From: RGIG3701 sp030530205
GTDB lineage: Bacteria; Planctomycetota; Planctomycetia; Pirellulales; Thermoguttaceae
Length of the DNA: 64,000 nt
Direction: 5' to 3'
NCBI GenBank assembly: GCA_030530205.1
Contig: JAUMVK010000018.1
Span: 9,966 to 73,965 of the forward strand
Shown here: positions 52,832 through 60,740 of the stretch, piece after piece
How positions within the stretch are numbered: position 1 is the first letter of the stretch
Layout: the number at the start of each line of letters is the position of its first letter
Notes under the pieces: model-generated
Seen by the model: the letters and a program-made list of their open reading frames with translations, nothing else
The model's database searches: none
Told to the model about the DNA's origin: nothing
Made by a program: the position numbers and the translations under genes

Positions 52832-54031
52832 TCACATAAACAGGCTGAAGACCTCGTCGCAATCCATCGTTTGAAAAACGGTCTTGTAGTTGGCAAACGG
52901 TTTCATTTCTTCCCTGGCCGCCTCGAGTTTCTTCAGGAAACGCCCGGAATCCTCTTTGGAAAACTCCGGACTTTGGAAATGCCGCGCGGTTTGGTCGTAA
53001 TACTGGAGTGCCAGCTCTTTCCAGAGCAGATCCACGAACGAATGAGAAATGAGCCCTTCGTCCGCCTGCGCCTCCAGCCTGGGAAGAATTTTGAGTCCCG
53101 GCGCGCTGTTCCCGTTATACGCCTCCCAGAGCGAGTCAAAAAGCTGGACCTTGGGGGCGTCGGGAGCGATTTTCACGCTTCGGTCGATCGAATTCTGGCA
53201 CTCCTTAGCGTTCTGGTACGGCAAATAAATGACGTAGCACATCAGCGAGAAATCCGGGTTTTCAGGAAACAGAGTTTCCCCCTTTTTTAAGGTTTCCAAA
53301 GACCGGGTGTACTGCTCGTTTTGCCAATAACAAGCCGCCAGAGCTTTGAAAAGCAGGGGCTGCGGCGCGTTGGGGAACACCGCAAGGTACTTTTCAAAGT
53401 CCTCGATCGCCTGCGGGACGGAGCCAAGCCCACAGTACGCGAAACCACGAAGGGCATGGATCCCGACATTATCATTGATTTCGATGCCGCGGTTGAAATC
53501 GTCGAGGGCTTTTTGATATTCACCGGCCCTCAAAAACGCCAGTCCACGCAGGAAAACCGTGTTGTAATCGTTCGGGTTGAACCCAAGCGCCTTTTCAAAA
53601 TATTGCCACTGTTTGGGGCTTTGAGGGTTTTGCATCCCTTCAACGACCGCCAGCCTGCACCAGTCGTTGCATCGCGGCGAATTCAGCTCATTGCACGCTT
53701 TTTTCAGATAGTCGTAAGATTTTGAGTATTTCCGCCGCATGAAGAAGATCCAGCCGGTGTAAGCGTGGAGTTCCATGTTCTCCGGGTAGCTTAAACACAA
53801 GACCTCCAATTGCCAGCTCAGCCGGTCCAGCGTCCCGGAAACGTCGGCGCCGTCCTGCGCCCGGAACTTGGTCAGCGTCCCCCGCAGAGGTTCCGACGCT
53901 GGAATATTGTTGAAAATTGCGGCGTAAAGATCTTCGTCCGACACCGAGGGGTCGATATTCAGCCCGTCTTTTGCCTGCAGCGAAGCCTGCAAAAGGACCA
54001 ACAGAACGCACGCTTTCAGCAGGATTTTCAT
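52832..54031 (-). CDS. Secreted TPR-repeat protein within the zinc cluster
   Basis: 399 residues with signal peptide (MKILLKACVLLVLLQASLQA) and AAAGGAAA 5-6 nt before the start. About five tetratricopeptide repeats lie between 90 and 270, for example YNTVFLRGLAFLRAGEYQKA and IHALRGFAYCGLGSVPQAIE. It binds other proteins by fold; partner unknown. It begins 30 bp after znuC, so it is very probably co-transcribed with znuA-znuC. Confidence 0.75.
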   Translation of the reverse strand: MKILLKACVLLVLLQASLQAKDGLNIDPSVSDEDLYAAIFNNIPASEPLRGTLTKFRAQDGADVSGTLDRLSWQLEVLCLSYPENMELHAYTGWIFFMRRKYSKSYDYLKKACNELNSPRCNDWCRLAVVEGMQNPQSPKQWQYFEKALGFNPNDYNTVFLRGLAFLRAGEYQKALDDFNRGIEINDNVGIHALRGFAYCGLGSVPQAIEDFEKYLAVFPNAPQPLLFKALAACYWQNEQYTRSLETLKKGETLFPENPDFSLMCYVIYLPYQNAKECQNSIDRSVKIAPDAPKVQLFDSLWEAYNGNSAPGLKILPRLEAQADEGLISHSFVDLLWKELALQYYDQTARHFQSPEFSKEDSGRFLKKLEAAREEMKPFANYKTVFQTMDCDEVFSLFM

Positions 54032-54061
54032 GGGATTTCCTTTCTTCTGAAAGCCAAAACC

Positions 54062-54886
54062 TCAATCCGTCTTTTCGTGGGAGCAGTCCAAACGGTGTGC
54101 GTGGCAGCAGCCGGCGTGGTGCTCGCACGCGTCGCAAGACTGGTCGAGCGCCTCGAAATGCTCGCAGCGGTTTTTGTGGTCGTGGTGGTGATGATGGATC
54201 AGCTCGTGCTGGAGCTGGGAGGGTTCCACCTCGGCGAGGTTTCCGTCCTCGATGCAGAAGATCCGGTTCGCGTAGTTGGAGGCGTGGACCAGGTCGTGCG
54301 TCACCATCAGGATCGCAAGTTTCAGCTCGTGATTGAGCTGGTCCAGAAGCTCGTAAAGCGCGTGGGCGTTTTGAACGTCGATCCCCGTCGTCGGCTCGTC
54401 GAGGATCAGCAGTTCCGGCCGGTTCGCAAGCGCCCGGGCGATGAGGATCCGCTGGAGCTGACCGCCAGAAAGCTCACCGAGGCGCGCCGTCCGAAACGCT
54501 TCCATCCCGACCAGGCCCAGAACGTCCCAGACCCGCTCGCGGTGAATGCGTTTGACCCGGTGAAAAAGGCCGATCTGCGGGAACTGGTGCGCGAGAAGCA
54601 CTTCCTCGACCGTGGCGGGGAAGTCGGAATTCATGTACGCGTGCCCTTGCGGCACGTACCCGATCCGGGGCCAGCTGCGGAATGAGCGCACGTCCTCGCC
54701 AAAAAGCCGAATCTCGCCGGCTTCGGGCTGGAGCTGGTTGAGGAGGAGCTTCAGGAGCGTGCTTTTCCCGGCCCCGTTGGAGCCGATGATGACCGCGAAA
54801 TCCCCGGCGTTCACCTGGAACGAAACATCGTCGAGGAGCGGCACTTCACGACGCCACGAAAAAGTTAAATGGGCAACATTAATCAT
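54062..54886 (-). CDS. znuC: Zinc ABC transporter ATPase (ZnuC-like) with His/Cys-rich tail
   Basis: 274 residues. Walker A GSNGAGKST at 35-43, signature LSGGQ at 139-143, Walker B LLILDEPT at 159-166, H-loop H197. From about residue 229 a tail opens with HHHHHDH and adds six cysteines and more histidines, a likely zinc-binding or sensing extension absent from the E. coli protein. It energises ZnuB on the cytoplasmic side. A word-repeat palindrome lies between it and znuA. Confidence 0.92.
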   Translation of the reverse strand: MINVAHLTFSWRREVPLLDDVSFQVNAGDFAVIIGSNGAGKSTLLKLLLNQLQPEAGEIRLFGEDVRSFRSWPRIGYVPQGHAYMNSDFPATVEEVLLAHQFPQIGLFHRVKRIHRERVWDVLGLVGMEAFRTARLGELSGGQLQRILIARALANRPELLILDEPTTGIDVQNAHALYELLDQLNHELKLAILMVTHDLVHASNYANRIFCIEDGNLAEVEPSQLQHELIHHHHHDHKNRCEHFEALDQSCDACEHHAGCCHAHRLDCSHEKTD

Positions 54887-54902
54887 TACACTAAACCTTT
54901 GT

Positions 54903-54970
54903 AATGAATAATGAATAACGAATAACGAATAATGAGAAGAAAGACTTTAAAAAGTAATTCGTTATTAATT
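54903..54970. repeat. GAATAACGAATAATGA palindrome at the znuA 3' end
   Basis: Left arm AATGAATAATGAATAACGAA and ATAACGAATAATGA, right arm shorter TAATTCGTTATTAATTA, reaching the znuA stop codon. Third copy of the 38.6/41.0-kb family. Confidence 0.7.
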
Positions 54971-55940
54971 ATAAGATCAATATTAACTGAGCGAGGTTTT
55001 CCCTCATCACAGAAAAGTAGTCCGCCCCCGCGTCAAGCTGGGCCTGCGTGAGAGTTTCGAGTGAAGAAAGAACGCCGACTTTCACACCCGTTTCGCGGGA
55101 AATCGTCTCGGCCCCTTTCGAGCTTTCTGAGGAAACTGCGTAAATGACCGGGATCTGGTTTTCCTTGATGAATGCGATGATCTTCACCATCTGCGACGGC
55201 GACGGGTCGGAGTACGCGCTGTACCCCTCCAGCGCGACCTGTTCCAGCCCGTAATCGCGGCACAAGTACCAGAACGCGCTGTGCGCCACGACCAGCTTCC
55301 GGTTCTTCAGGTCCTTCGTGACGGCCTGGAACTCCGCGTCCAGAGCGTCGCACTCGGCCTCGTACTTCGCTGCGTTCGCCCGGTATTTTTCGGCATTTTT
55401 CGGGTCCAGCTCGCTGAAGAAATCGGTCAGATCGGTCAGGATCTTCTTCATGTTGCGGGCGGAAAGCCAAATATGCGGGTCCGCACCGTGGTCGTGTTCG
55501 TGATGGTCATGCGCATCGTGGTCATCATCCGCGTCGTGATGATGGCCGCAGGAACACTCATGAGTTCCGCCGAGTTCGACTGATTGGGCGGCGACAAAGA
55601 CCGGGATATTGCGCTTTTTGAGCAGCGGCTGGACCTTTTCGGTCCACTCTTCCAGCTCGGCGCCGTTCATGAGGAAAGCGTCGGCCCGCGTCATTTCGAG
55701 GACTTTTTTCGGCGTTGGCTCCCAGCTGTGCACATCGGCCCCGGGCGGCATGACGCACACGACGTCCATCTCGTCGCCGACGATTTTTTGGGCGAAATCG
55801 GCCAGAAGGTAAAAACTCGCGCAGACGGTCTTCCGCCCGTTCCTGACGTTCTTCGGAACCATCTCGCAGCTGCTCAGCAGGCAGAGCGCCATCAGACCGA
55901 TCAAAAGAGCCGAAATGATGTGAAATTTAGACCAGAACAT
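54969..55940 (-). CDS. znuA: Zinc-binding lipoprotein of ABC transporter (ZnuA-like)
   Basis: 323 residues from ATG 55940 after AAAGGGGG; an upstream in-frame ATG is not used. A lipobox LLSSC (Cys near 25) indicates a lipid-anchored solute-binding protein. Cluster A-1 features: VCVMPPGADVHSWEPTP with one histidine ligand, a mobile His/Asp-rich loop (HECSCGHHHDADDDHDAHDH), HIWLS, and VVAHSAFWYLCRDYGLEQV. The His loop is the feature that separates Zn from Mn binders. Own promoter. Zn uptake is thus well supported. Confidence 0.93.
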   Translation of the reverse strand: MFWSKFHIISALLIGLMALCLLSSCEMVPKNVRNGRKTVCASFYLLADFAQKIVGDEMDVVCVMPPGADVHSWEPTPKKVLEMTRADAFLMNGAELEEWTEKVQPLLKKRNIPVFVAAQSVELGGTHECSCGHHHDADDDHDAHDHHEHDHGADPHIWLSARNMKKILTDLTDFFSELDPKNAEKYRANAAKYEAECDALDAEFQAVTKDLKNRKLVVAHSAFWYLCRDYGLEQVALEGYSAYSDPSPSQMVKIIAFIKENQIPVIYAVSSESSKGAETISRETGVKVGVLSSLETLTQAQLDAGADYFSVMRENLAQLILIL

Positions 55941-55975
55941 AATATTTCCCCCTTTCTTTCCATGATGATTTCCCA

Positions 55976-56003
55976 ATTATACTGATTTAAAGAGGAAATG
56001 CAA
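55976..56003 (-). promoter_or_regulatory. Promoter of the znuA-led operon
   Basis: TTGCAT (56003-55998) and TATAAT (55981-55976) on the minus strand, spacer 16, about 35 bp from the ATG. No Zur-type palindrome was recognised over it. Confidence 0.6.
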
Positions 56004-56016
56004 GGGGGGGGAAAAT

Positions 56017-56158
56017 TAAGTGAGGAGTTAGGAGTGAGGAGTTAGGAGTTGCGCTGGCGCGTAACGTCGGGTTCAGAATGAGTTCAACCTGGCGCGTAAT
56101 TCCGGCCTCCGGCCTCCATTACCGCCTTCCATTTCACTCCTAACTCCTCACTGGCGAA
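56017..56158. repeat. Nested palindrome: GGAGTTAGGAGT arms enclosing two hairpin modules
   Basis: Outer arms AGTGAGGAGTTAGGAGTGAG and CACTCCTAACTCCTCACT. Inside lie module A (GCGCTGGCGCGTAACGTC, cf. 33.2 and 49.25 kb) and module B (GCGTAATTCCGGCCTCCGGC ... CATTACCGCC, cf. 60.4-60.7 kb). It ends at the stop of the esterase gene. Confidence 0.85.
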
Positions 56159-56159
56159 G

Positions 56160-56996
56160 CTAGAACCCCATCACTCCCATCCACGCGTACACTCGGTCGA
56201 GCCAGGCTTTGTAGTGTTCCGGGCCGCGGACGCCGCCGAAGCCGTGCGTCACGTTCGCGTAAATGTGGAGCTCTGCAGGGACGTTCATCGTGCGCAGTTT
56301 GTGGTAAACCGCTACGGAACCCATCGGGGAGTAGTGGTCAACATCGCCGTGAATGAGGCAAATCGGTGGGGTTTTGGCGTCGAACGCGAAATCGTTGACC
56401 ATCGTCGAATTGTTGCCTTTGCCTTCGTTCGGGCCGTTACTGCCGTCCTCCAGCACGTAGGCCGGGTAAACCGGGATCGCGAAATTCACGTGGCACGGGA
56501 TCTGATCGATCTCATCGACCGGCTCGTAAGCGGGCGTCTGGCTCGACGTGGCGGTCATGAGGCACAGATGACCACCCGCGGAGAAACCGGTGCAGCCGAT
56601 TTTTTCCGGGTTGATCCCCAGTTCGGCGGCTTTGGAGCGGATGATGCGCACCGCACGCTGGGCGTCCTGCCAGGCCGTGACGTGCTTCGGGACGAGCTTC
56701 GGGCGTGGGATGCGGTAGCGCACGATGACGGCCGTAATGCCCTTTTCGTTGTAGAAATTGGAGATTTGAATCCCTTCGTGCTGGTCGCAGCAGCCCTGGT
56801 AACCGCCGCCGGGGAAAATGATCATGCACGTGTCGGACTTTTTCTCGGCCGGGACACAGATTTCGTAGGTGGGGATCGACTGGTGCTCTTCAAAACTCGG
56901 GATTTTCCCTTCGGGCCAAAGGTTGACGCGTTCGCCGGCCAGAGCGAACGTGGTCATCGCGGCGAGAAAGAGAACGGAAAATAGTACTTTTTTCAT
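56160..56996 (-). CDS. Secreted alpha/beta hydrolase, esterase/BD-FAE-like
   Basis: 278 residues, signal peptide MKKVLFSVLFLAAMTTFALA. HGG-type oxyanion motif FPGGGYQG (61-68), nucleophile S139 in GFSAGGHL, Asp in LIHGDVDHYSP and His in NVTHGFGG complete a triad. This layout is shared by acetyl-xylan and feruloyl esterases and by lipases/kynurenine formamidases of the same clan; a carbohydrate-ester target fits the secretion and neighbourhood. Single gene bounded by repeats on both sides. Confidence 0.8.
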   Translation of the reverse strand: MKKVLFSVLFLAAMTTFALAGERVNLWPEGKIPSFEEHQSIPTYEICVPAEKKSDTCMIIFPGGGYQGCCDQHEGIQISNFYNEKGITAVIVRYRIPRPKLVPKHVTAWQDAQRAVRIIRSKAAELGINPEKIGCTGFSAGGHLCLMTATSSQTPAYEPVDEIDQIPCHVNFAIPVYPAYVLEDGSNGPNEGKGNNSTMVNDFAFDAKTPPICLIHGDVDHYSPMGSVAVYHKLRTMNVPAELHIYANVTHGFGGVRGPEHYKAWLDRVYAWMGVMGF

Positions 56997-57071
56997 GATT
57001 CATCCTTTAAAAAACGTGAAATGAATTGCCGTGGCGGAACCCCATGCGTGTCCATTAAGGGGACGACGACG

Positions 57072-57190
57072 TAAAGCCCACCTCTTTGAGGGGGGTGGCG
57101 CGTTAGCGCCGGGGGGAGTTGAACAGTGAGTTCGCGTAACTCCCCCAGTCTCGCTTTGCGAGCCAGCCCCCTCAAAGATGGGGCCTTTAA
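57072..57190. repeat. Palindromic element with co-varying hairpins, copy 2
   Basis: TTTGAGGGGGGTGGCGC...GGGGGAGTT, AACTCCCCCAGTCTCGC, CCCCCTCAAAG. Small stems GGCGC-GTTA-GCGCC and CTCGC-TTT-GCGAG correspond to GGCCC-GAA-GGGCC and CTCGC-TAT-GCGAG in copy 1. Confidence 0.8.
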
Positions 57191-57312
57191 ATGGAGTATT
57201 ATCATGCACGGGCGGAACCTCCACGGGAAACTATAGAAAAGTTTAACATAAAAGCGAGGACTTTTCAACCCCCCGCCGCGTGATTTTTCTAAAATTTTCC
57301 ACGCATCCCCCC

Positions 57313-57341
57313 TTGTTTACTCTCTGAACGTACGGTATATT
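57313..57341 (+). promoter_or_regulatory. Promoter candidate for the orphan-gene island
   Basis: TTGTTT (57313-57318) and TATATT (57336-57341), spacer 17, about 120 bp before the ATG at 57461. Confidence 0.35.
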
Positions 57342-57460
57342 GAAATCGTTCACATAAAAGAAAAATGGCTTTTGGGCAAGGGGAATTTTTTGTGTTTTAT
57401 TCCTTACACTTAACCTATGAGTTTCAGTAAACAAGTTTAAAATCAAAATGGAGTATCGTA

Positions 57461-57832
57461 ATGAAGTATCCATTAAATATGGGAGTTTATGACAGTAAGG
57501 CCCCCAATCCAGAATGTCTCGTGTGTCATAAAGATTTGGTTAAAACCAAAACATACTGGTTTACATGGGAAGGCTTGCTGCTGAATTCTGAAGATGGAAG
57601 CGAGGTTTCAGACACCCTGCATGTTGGGATGTCCTGGAATATCGGATTTCATGGAGATGAGAATAAAAATGAGTATGTGTCCATAGATATCGTAGATGAT
57701 ACCGAACAAAGTTGTATTGATTTTAAATTTTGTTCCATTCGGTGCATGAGGATTTGGCTCAATAACCTGTTAAAAGATTGCGAAACTCTTTTTCAGGAAA
57801 AACTGGGGAAAAGCCATGAAGAAACACGTTAA
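57461..57832 (+). CDS. Small hypothetical protein with putative zinc-binding cysteines
   Basis: 123 residues. ECLVCHKDLV near residue 19 and FCSIRCMRIW near 90 give a CxxC plus CxxxC pair that could form a treble-clef or zinc-ribbon site. The rest is acidic beta-strand-like. No known family recognised. The codon use is AT-rich relative to most of the window. Its stop lies inside the next gene (17-bp overlap), so they are translationally linked. Confidence 0.6.
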   Translation: MKYPLNMGVYDSKAPNPECLVCHKDLVKTKTYWFTWEGLLLNSEDGSEVSDTLHVGMSWNIGFHGDENKNEYVSIDIVDDTEQSCIDFKFCSIRCMRIWLNNLLKDCETLFQEKLGKSHEETR

Positions 57833-58610
57833 GTTTTGTTTTCTAATCGCAATATGGAGCATCTGTCTGGTGCTGTTGTTATGCGCCATATACATTGGTC
57901 CCACGAAAAAAGGAGCCGACAAAATGATAACATTTTACCACATCACCGCGTCCCTTGAACCCTGGGGGGACTTCTCGGAAATCCTTTATAACGGTTACAT
58001 TACGAGCTACGAAATCTACGACAAAGATCGTCAGGAAGCGTTAAAATTATGCGCGAGTGGAGAATATTCCAAAGAGGATTTTGACCTGTGGCTGATGCGT
58101 GATGACGTACCGGTTTATCCGCCCAATCAGAGACTTCTGTTACGTACCGGGCCGTTTTATGTCGACTTCTCATCGGATCTGGAATATTGCAGTGAAGCCG
58201 GGAAAAAATGGCTTGAAGAACATTGTCCGGAAGTGAAATTTGTGCATCTGGTAAAATTCCACACCCCGGAATTGCATTGGGAAGAATGGGACAAAACCAA
58301 AGATGAACCCGCCGAGTGGCCGAAAGGAGAGGTTGAGGGCTATATCATCAACGAGCCTCATAGTCAGACCTGCGCAGACTCCATGCCGGAATTTTACGAA
58401 ATTCTCCCTCCGCGTCTTCGTCCGGAGGAGGTAATACAAAAATTAAAGGAAAATGAAAATCGGCCATTTGTTTTTAAAATACTGTCAGGAGATTGGGTAT
58501 TTATCAATCAAAAAGGAATTGATATGCTACGGGAATCCTGGAATGTTGAAAATCTGAAATTCGAACCCCGTACCATGGAAGAATTACGGGAAGAGTGGCA
58601 TTTGTACTAA
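57816..58610 (+). CDS. Membrane-anchored hypothetical protein, 264 residues
   Basis: One N-terminal transmembrane anchor (about 8-28), then a soluble outer domain with many Trp, Tyr and Glu residues and a KILSGDWVFINQKGIDML segment near the C-terminus. No recognised domain. It overlaps the preceding small cysteine-containing protein by 17 bp, resembling the coupled anchor/partner layout at 18.98 kb. AT-rich composition. Function unknown. Confidence 0.6.
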   Translation: MKKHVKFCFLIAIWSICLVLLLCAIYIGPTKKGADKMITFYHITASLEPWGDFSEILYNGYITSYEIYDKDRQEALKLCASGEYSKEDFDLWLMRDDVPVYPPNQRLLLRTGPFYVDFSSDLEYCSEAGKKWLEEHCPEVKFVHLVKFHTPELHWEEWDKTKDEPAEWPKGEVEGYIINEPHSQTCADSMPEFYEILPPRLRPEEVIQKLKENENRPFVFKILSGDWVFINQKGIDMLRESWNVENLKFEPRTMEELREEWHLY

Positions 58611-58749
58611 AGCGATGTGACCATAACAAAAGGACCGCCGAATGGGTATCGAAAACGGATTTCAGGAAATTCGGGCAGCAGGTCAGGCGCAGCCTTGAAA
58701 ATCCGCTCAGCGGCCATTCCTGGAAGTCATTAAATGAGGAGTTGCGGAG

Positions 58750-59340
58750 ATGGTATTACGTGCGTTCGGGCCAGGTTTACAGAGCGATCGGATCTCTCAC
58801 CGGTACGGTTTTGATGGATACGAGCTTGACGAGATGCTTTCGTTTTACAGTCGGCACCGTTCGATGGGGACGCGCTCGACATTTGCCGTCAATACGTGGT
58901 ACCCGGAAATCGCGGGCGGATATTACGTCAACCGAAGTTTGTTCGTTTTGCTCGACGAGGCGATCCGCGGCTTGGGGCTTTACCCGGTCTTGTTCGACAC
59001 ATTTCGTTCGGAAGGGCTGGTGCCGGTCGAAGGGGTGGGGCAGCTCTGTGAAGGCGAGGAATATCTGCTGATGGACCCCCGGCAAAAAGAAATCGGCGCA
59101 CTCAAAATCCTTGAATACGGTTCCAGCGGCGGTTCCTGTTACAAGGATTGTGTTGTTTTCGATATGATCTTACCCGAAGATTTGACCGGTCGGCTGGTGG
59201 AGGAAGCCGAAACCAGATCCCGCGAGAGCCATGTCCAGTTTGACCGTGTGCCGGAGGTCTCCCGCGAGCCGATACGTAAATCGTGGTGGAGCAGACTCTG
59301 GCGGCTTTGTTTCTTTTCAGTGCTTCTGACGGGGTATTAA
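58750..59340 (+). CDS. Hypothetical protein, 5' end possibly frameshifted
   Basis: 196 residues from ATG 58750. The body (for example GFDGYELDEMLSFYSRHRSM, GGYYVNRSLFVLLDEAIRGL) looks like a real globular protein, with a C-terminal basic-hydrophobic segment (KSWWSRLWRLCFFSVLL) that may reach the membrane. A better start with AAAAGGA seven nt ahead lies at 58642, same frame, but that reading stops after 18 codons. A second frame between about 58650 and 58780 reads sensibly (for example RSLENPLSGHSWKSLNEEL). This points to two compensating frameshifts or decay. Family unknown. Confidence 0.45.
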   Translation: MVLRAFGPGLQSDRISHRYGFDGYELDEMLSFYSRHRSMGTRSTFAVNTWYPEIAGGYYVNRSLFVLLDEAIRGLGLYPVLFDTFRSEGLVPVEGVGQLCEGEEYLLMDPRQKEIGALKILEYGSSGGSCYKDCVVFDMILPEDLTGRLVEEAETRSRESHVQFDRVPEVSREPIRKSWWSRLWRLCFFSVLLTGY

Positions 59341-59487
59341 ATCGTGTTCTTTGGGCTGAATCCATATCCTAATGTGCGAAGATAATGTGGCCACAGGTGA
59401 ACGGGGACAGCGACAACACTCACAAACGTCGTCCTGGTTTTTTCTCTTTTTTTCTCTCTCACTCCCGTTTTTTTGATGGGAGGGGGG

Positions 59488-59516
59488 TTGAAATTTCTCC
59501 GATTGTGTGTTAAACT
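59488..59516 (+). promoter_or_regulatory. Promoter of the NIPSNAP-like gene
   Basis: TTGAAA (59488-59493) and TAAACT (59511-59516), spacer 17, 58 bp before the ATG; AAGGAG precedes the start. Confidence 0.5.
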
Positions 59517-59574
59517 GGAGGAAGGTAGTTTGTTCTGACGAAAAAATCCCCCCTAATTTTAAGGAGTCCCACCC

Positions 59575-60381
59575 ATGAAAAGACGTGAATTCCTCGCCGC
59601 CGGCGCGGCGGCCGCGGTCACTGGCGCATTGCTTCAGTCCGAGACCGTACAGGCGGACGACCAGGCTTCCGGCCGCGAGCTGATTGAAGTCCGGATCCTC
59701 TACACCGAGTCCGAAGACGCCAAAAAGCGCCTCCTGGAACGCTGCGACCAGATCCTGATCCCCGCTCACCAGAAGCTCTGCTTCCGTAAAACGGGCGTTT
59801 TCTCCGTGAATCAGGAACTTCACGAAGGCGACAAAAACTTCGACTCGATCTACTCCAACGCGGTGTTCGTTGTGACCTCTGCCAAAACGTTCGACCAGCT
59901 CGAGGCGTTCCACGAATTGCTGCACACGACGGCCGACGCGGACCGCCGGATCCAGACCTTTGCCGAGGACGCGCTTTACACCAATTTTGAATCTTCGCTG
60001 CTTCGCGCGTTTCCGCACTGCCCGACGCTGGAAGTGCCGAACCTTTCGCCGGACCGCGTCGTCCAGTTCCGTCGGTACTTCAGCCCCTCGTGTGACCGTA
60101 ACCGCGCCAAGCGTGCGATGTTCGACACGGCGGGCGAGCTGGAGATCTTCAAGAGCTGCGAAATGCTCCCGGTCTTCTTCGGTGAAATGCTTTACGGCCC
60201 GTTCATGCCGAACATTTCGTATATGCTGAGCTTCAAAAACAACGACGAGCGCGTGGCGAACTGGAAGAAGTTCGTCGAGTCGGACGCCTGGAAAGAGCTG
60301 CGCGTCAAGCCGGAGTTCAAGGACACGGCGACGAAGATTCGCAATCTGTTCCTGAAACCGACGCCCGGGTCGGAGATTTAA
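59575..60381 (+). CDS. Tat-exported NIPSNAP-family protein
   Basis: 268 residues. Tat leader MKRREFLAAGAAAAVTGALL. Two ferredoxin-like NIPSNAP units: LIEVRILYTESEDAKKRLLE at about 36-55 and, in the second half, YMLSFKNNDERVANWKKFVE. NIPSNAP domains are small dimeric alpha/beta barrels of unclear activity, common as exported proteins in planctomycetes. It is bounded downstream by the hairpin array at 60391-60720. The opposite-strand ORF is a shadow. Confidence 0.8.
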   Translation: MKRREFLAAGAAAAVTGALLQSETVQADDQASGRELIEVRILYTESEDAKKRLLERCDQILIPAHQKLCFRKTGVFSVNQELHEGDKNFDSIYSNAVFVVTSAKTFDQLEAFHELLHTTADADRRIQTFAEDALYTNFESSLLRAFPHCPTLEVPNLSPDRVVQFRRYFSPSCDRNRAKRAMFDTAGELEIFKSCEMLPVFFGEMLYGPFMPNISYMLSFKNNDERVANWKKFVESDAWKELRVKPEFKDTATKIRNLFLKPTPGSEI

Positions 60382-60390
60382 GTCCTTGAA

Positions 60391-60720
60391 AGGCGGTAAT
60401 GAAGGCCGAAGGCCGGAATTACGCGCAAATGGAAGGCGGTAATGAAGGCCGAAGGCCGGAATTACGCGCAAATGGAAGACGGTAATGAAGGCCGAAGGCC
60501 GGAATTACGCGCCGGTTTCCTTGCGACTGATTCACTCCGGTGCGTAATTCCGTGCTTCGCACTCCATTACCGCCTCCCACCGATTTCCCGATTCAACCCA
60601 ACGCGTAATTCCGGCCTCTGGCCTCCATTACCGCCTCCCAGAGTAAATTACTGATTCAACCCGGCGCGTAATTCCGTGCTTCGCACTCCATTACCGCCTC
60701 CCACCGAAATTACCGCCTCT
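60391..60720. repeat. Array of six hairpin units, three direct and three inverted
   Basis: Units GGCGGTAATGAA..GGCC-GAA-GGCC..GGAATTACGC at 60391-60426, 60434-60469 and 60478-60513, then inverted units at 60540-60578, 60601-60639 and 60664-60702, plus a partial at about 60707. In inverted units the inner stem is GTGC-TTC-GCAC twice and GGCC-TCT-GGCC once: co-variation of the stem. This fills the whole 360-bp gap; no ORF. Confidence 0.88.
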
Positions 60721-60740
60721 CATTTTCCAACCTCCCCAAA

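Noticed and set aside
55998..56010. Zur operator upstream of znuA
   Set aside because: No convincing AT-rich dyad of the Zur type was found over the promoter; only poly-C/poly-G tract and promoter elements.
60391..60720. CRISPR array
   Set aside because: Repeats are each internally palindromic, occur in both orientations and lack regular unique spacers; no cas genes nearby.
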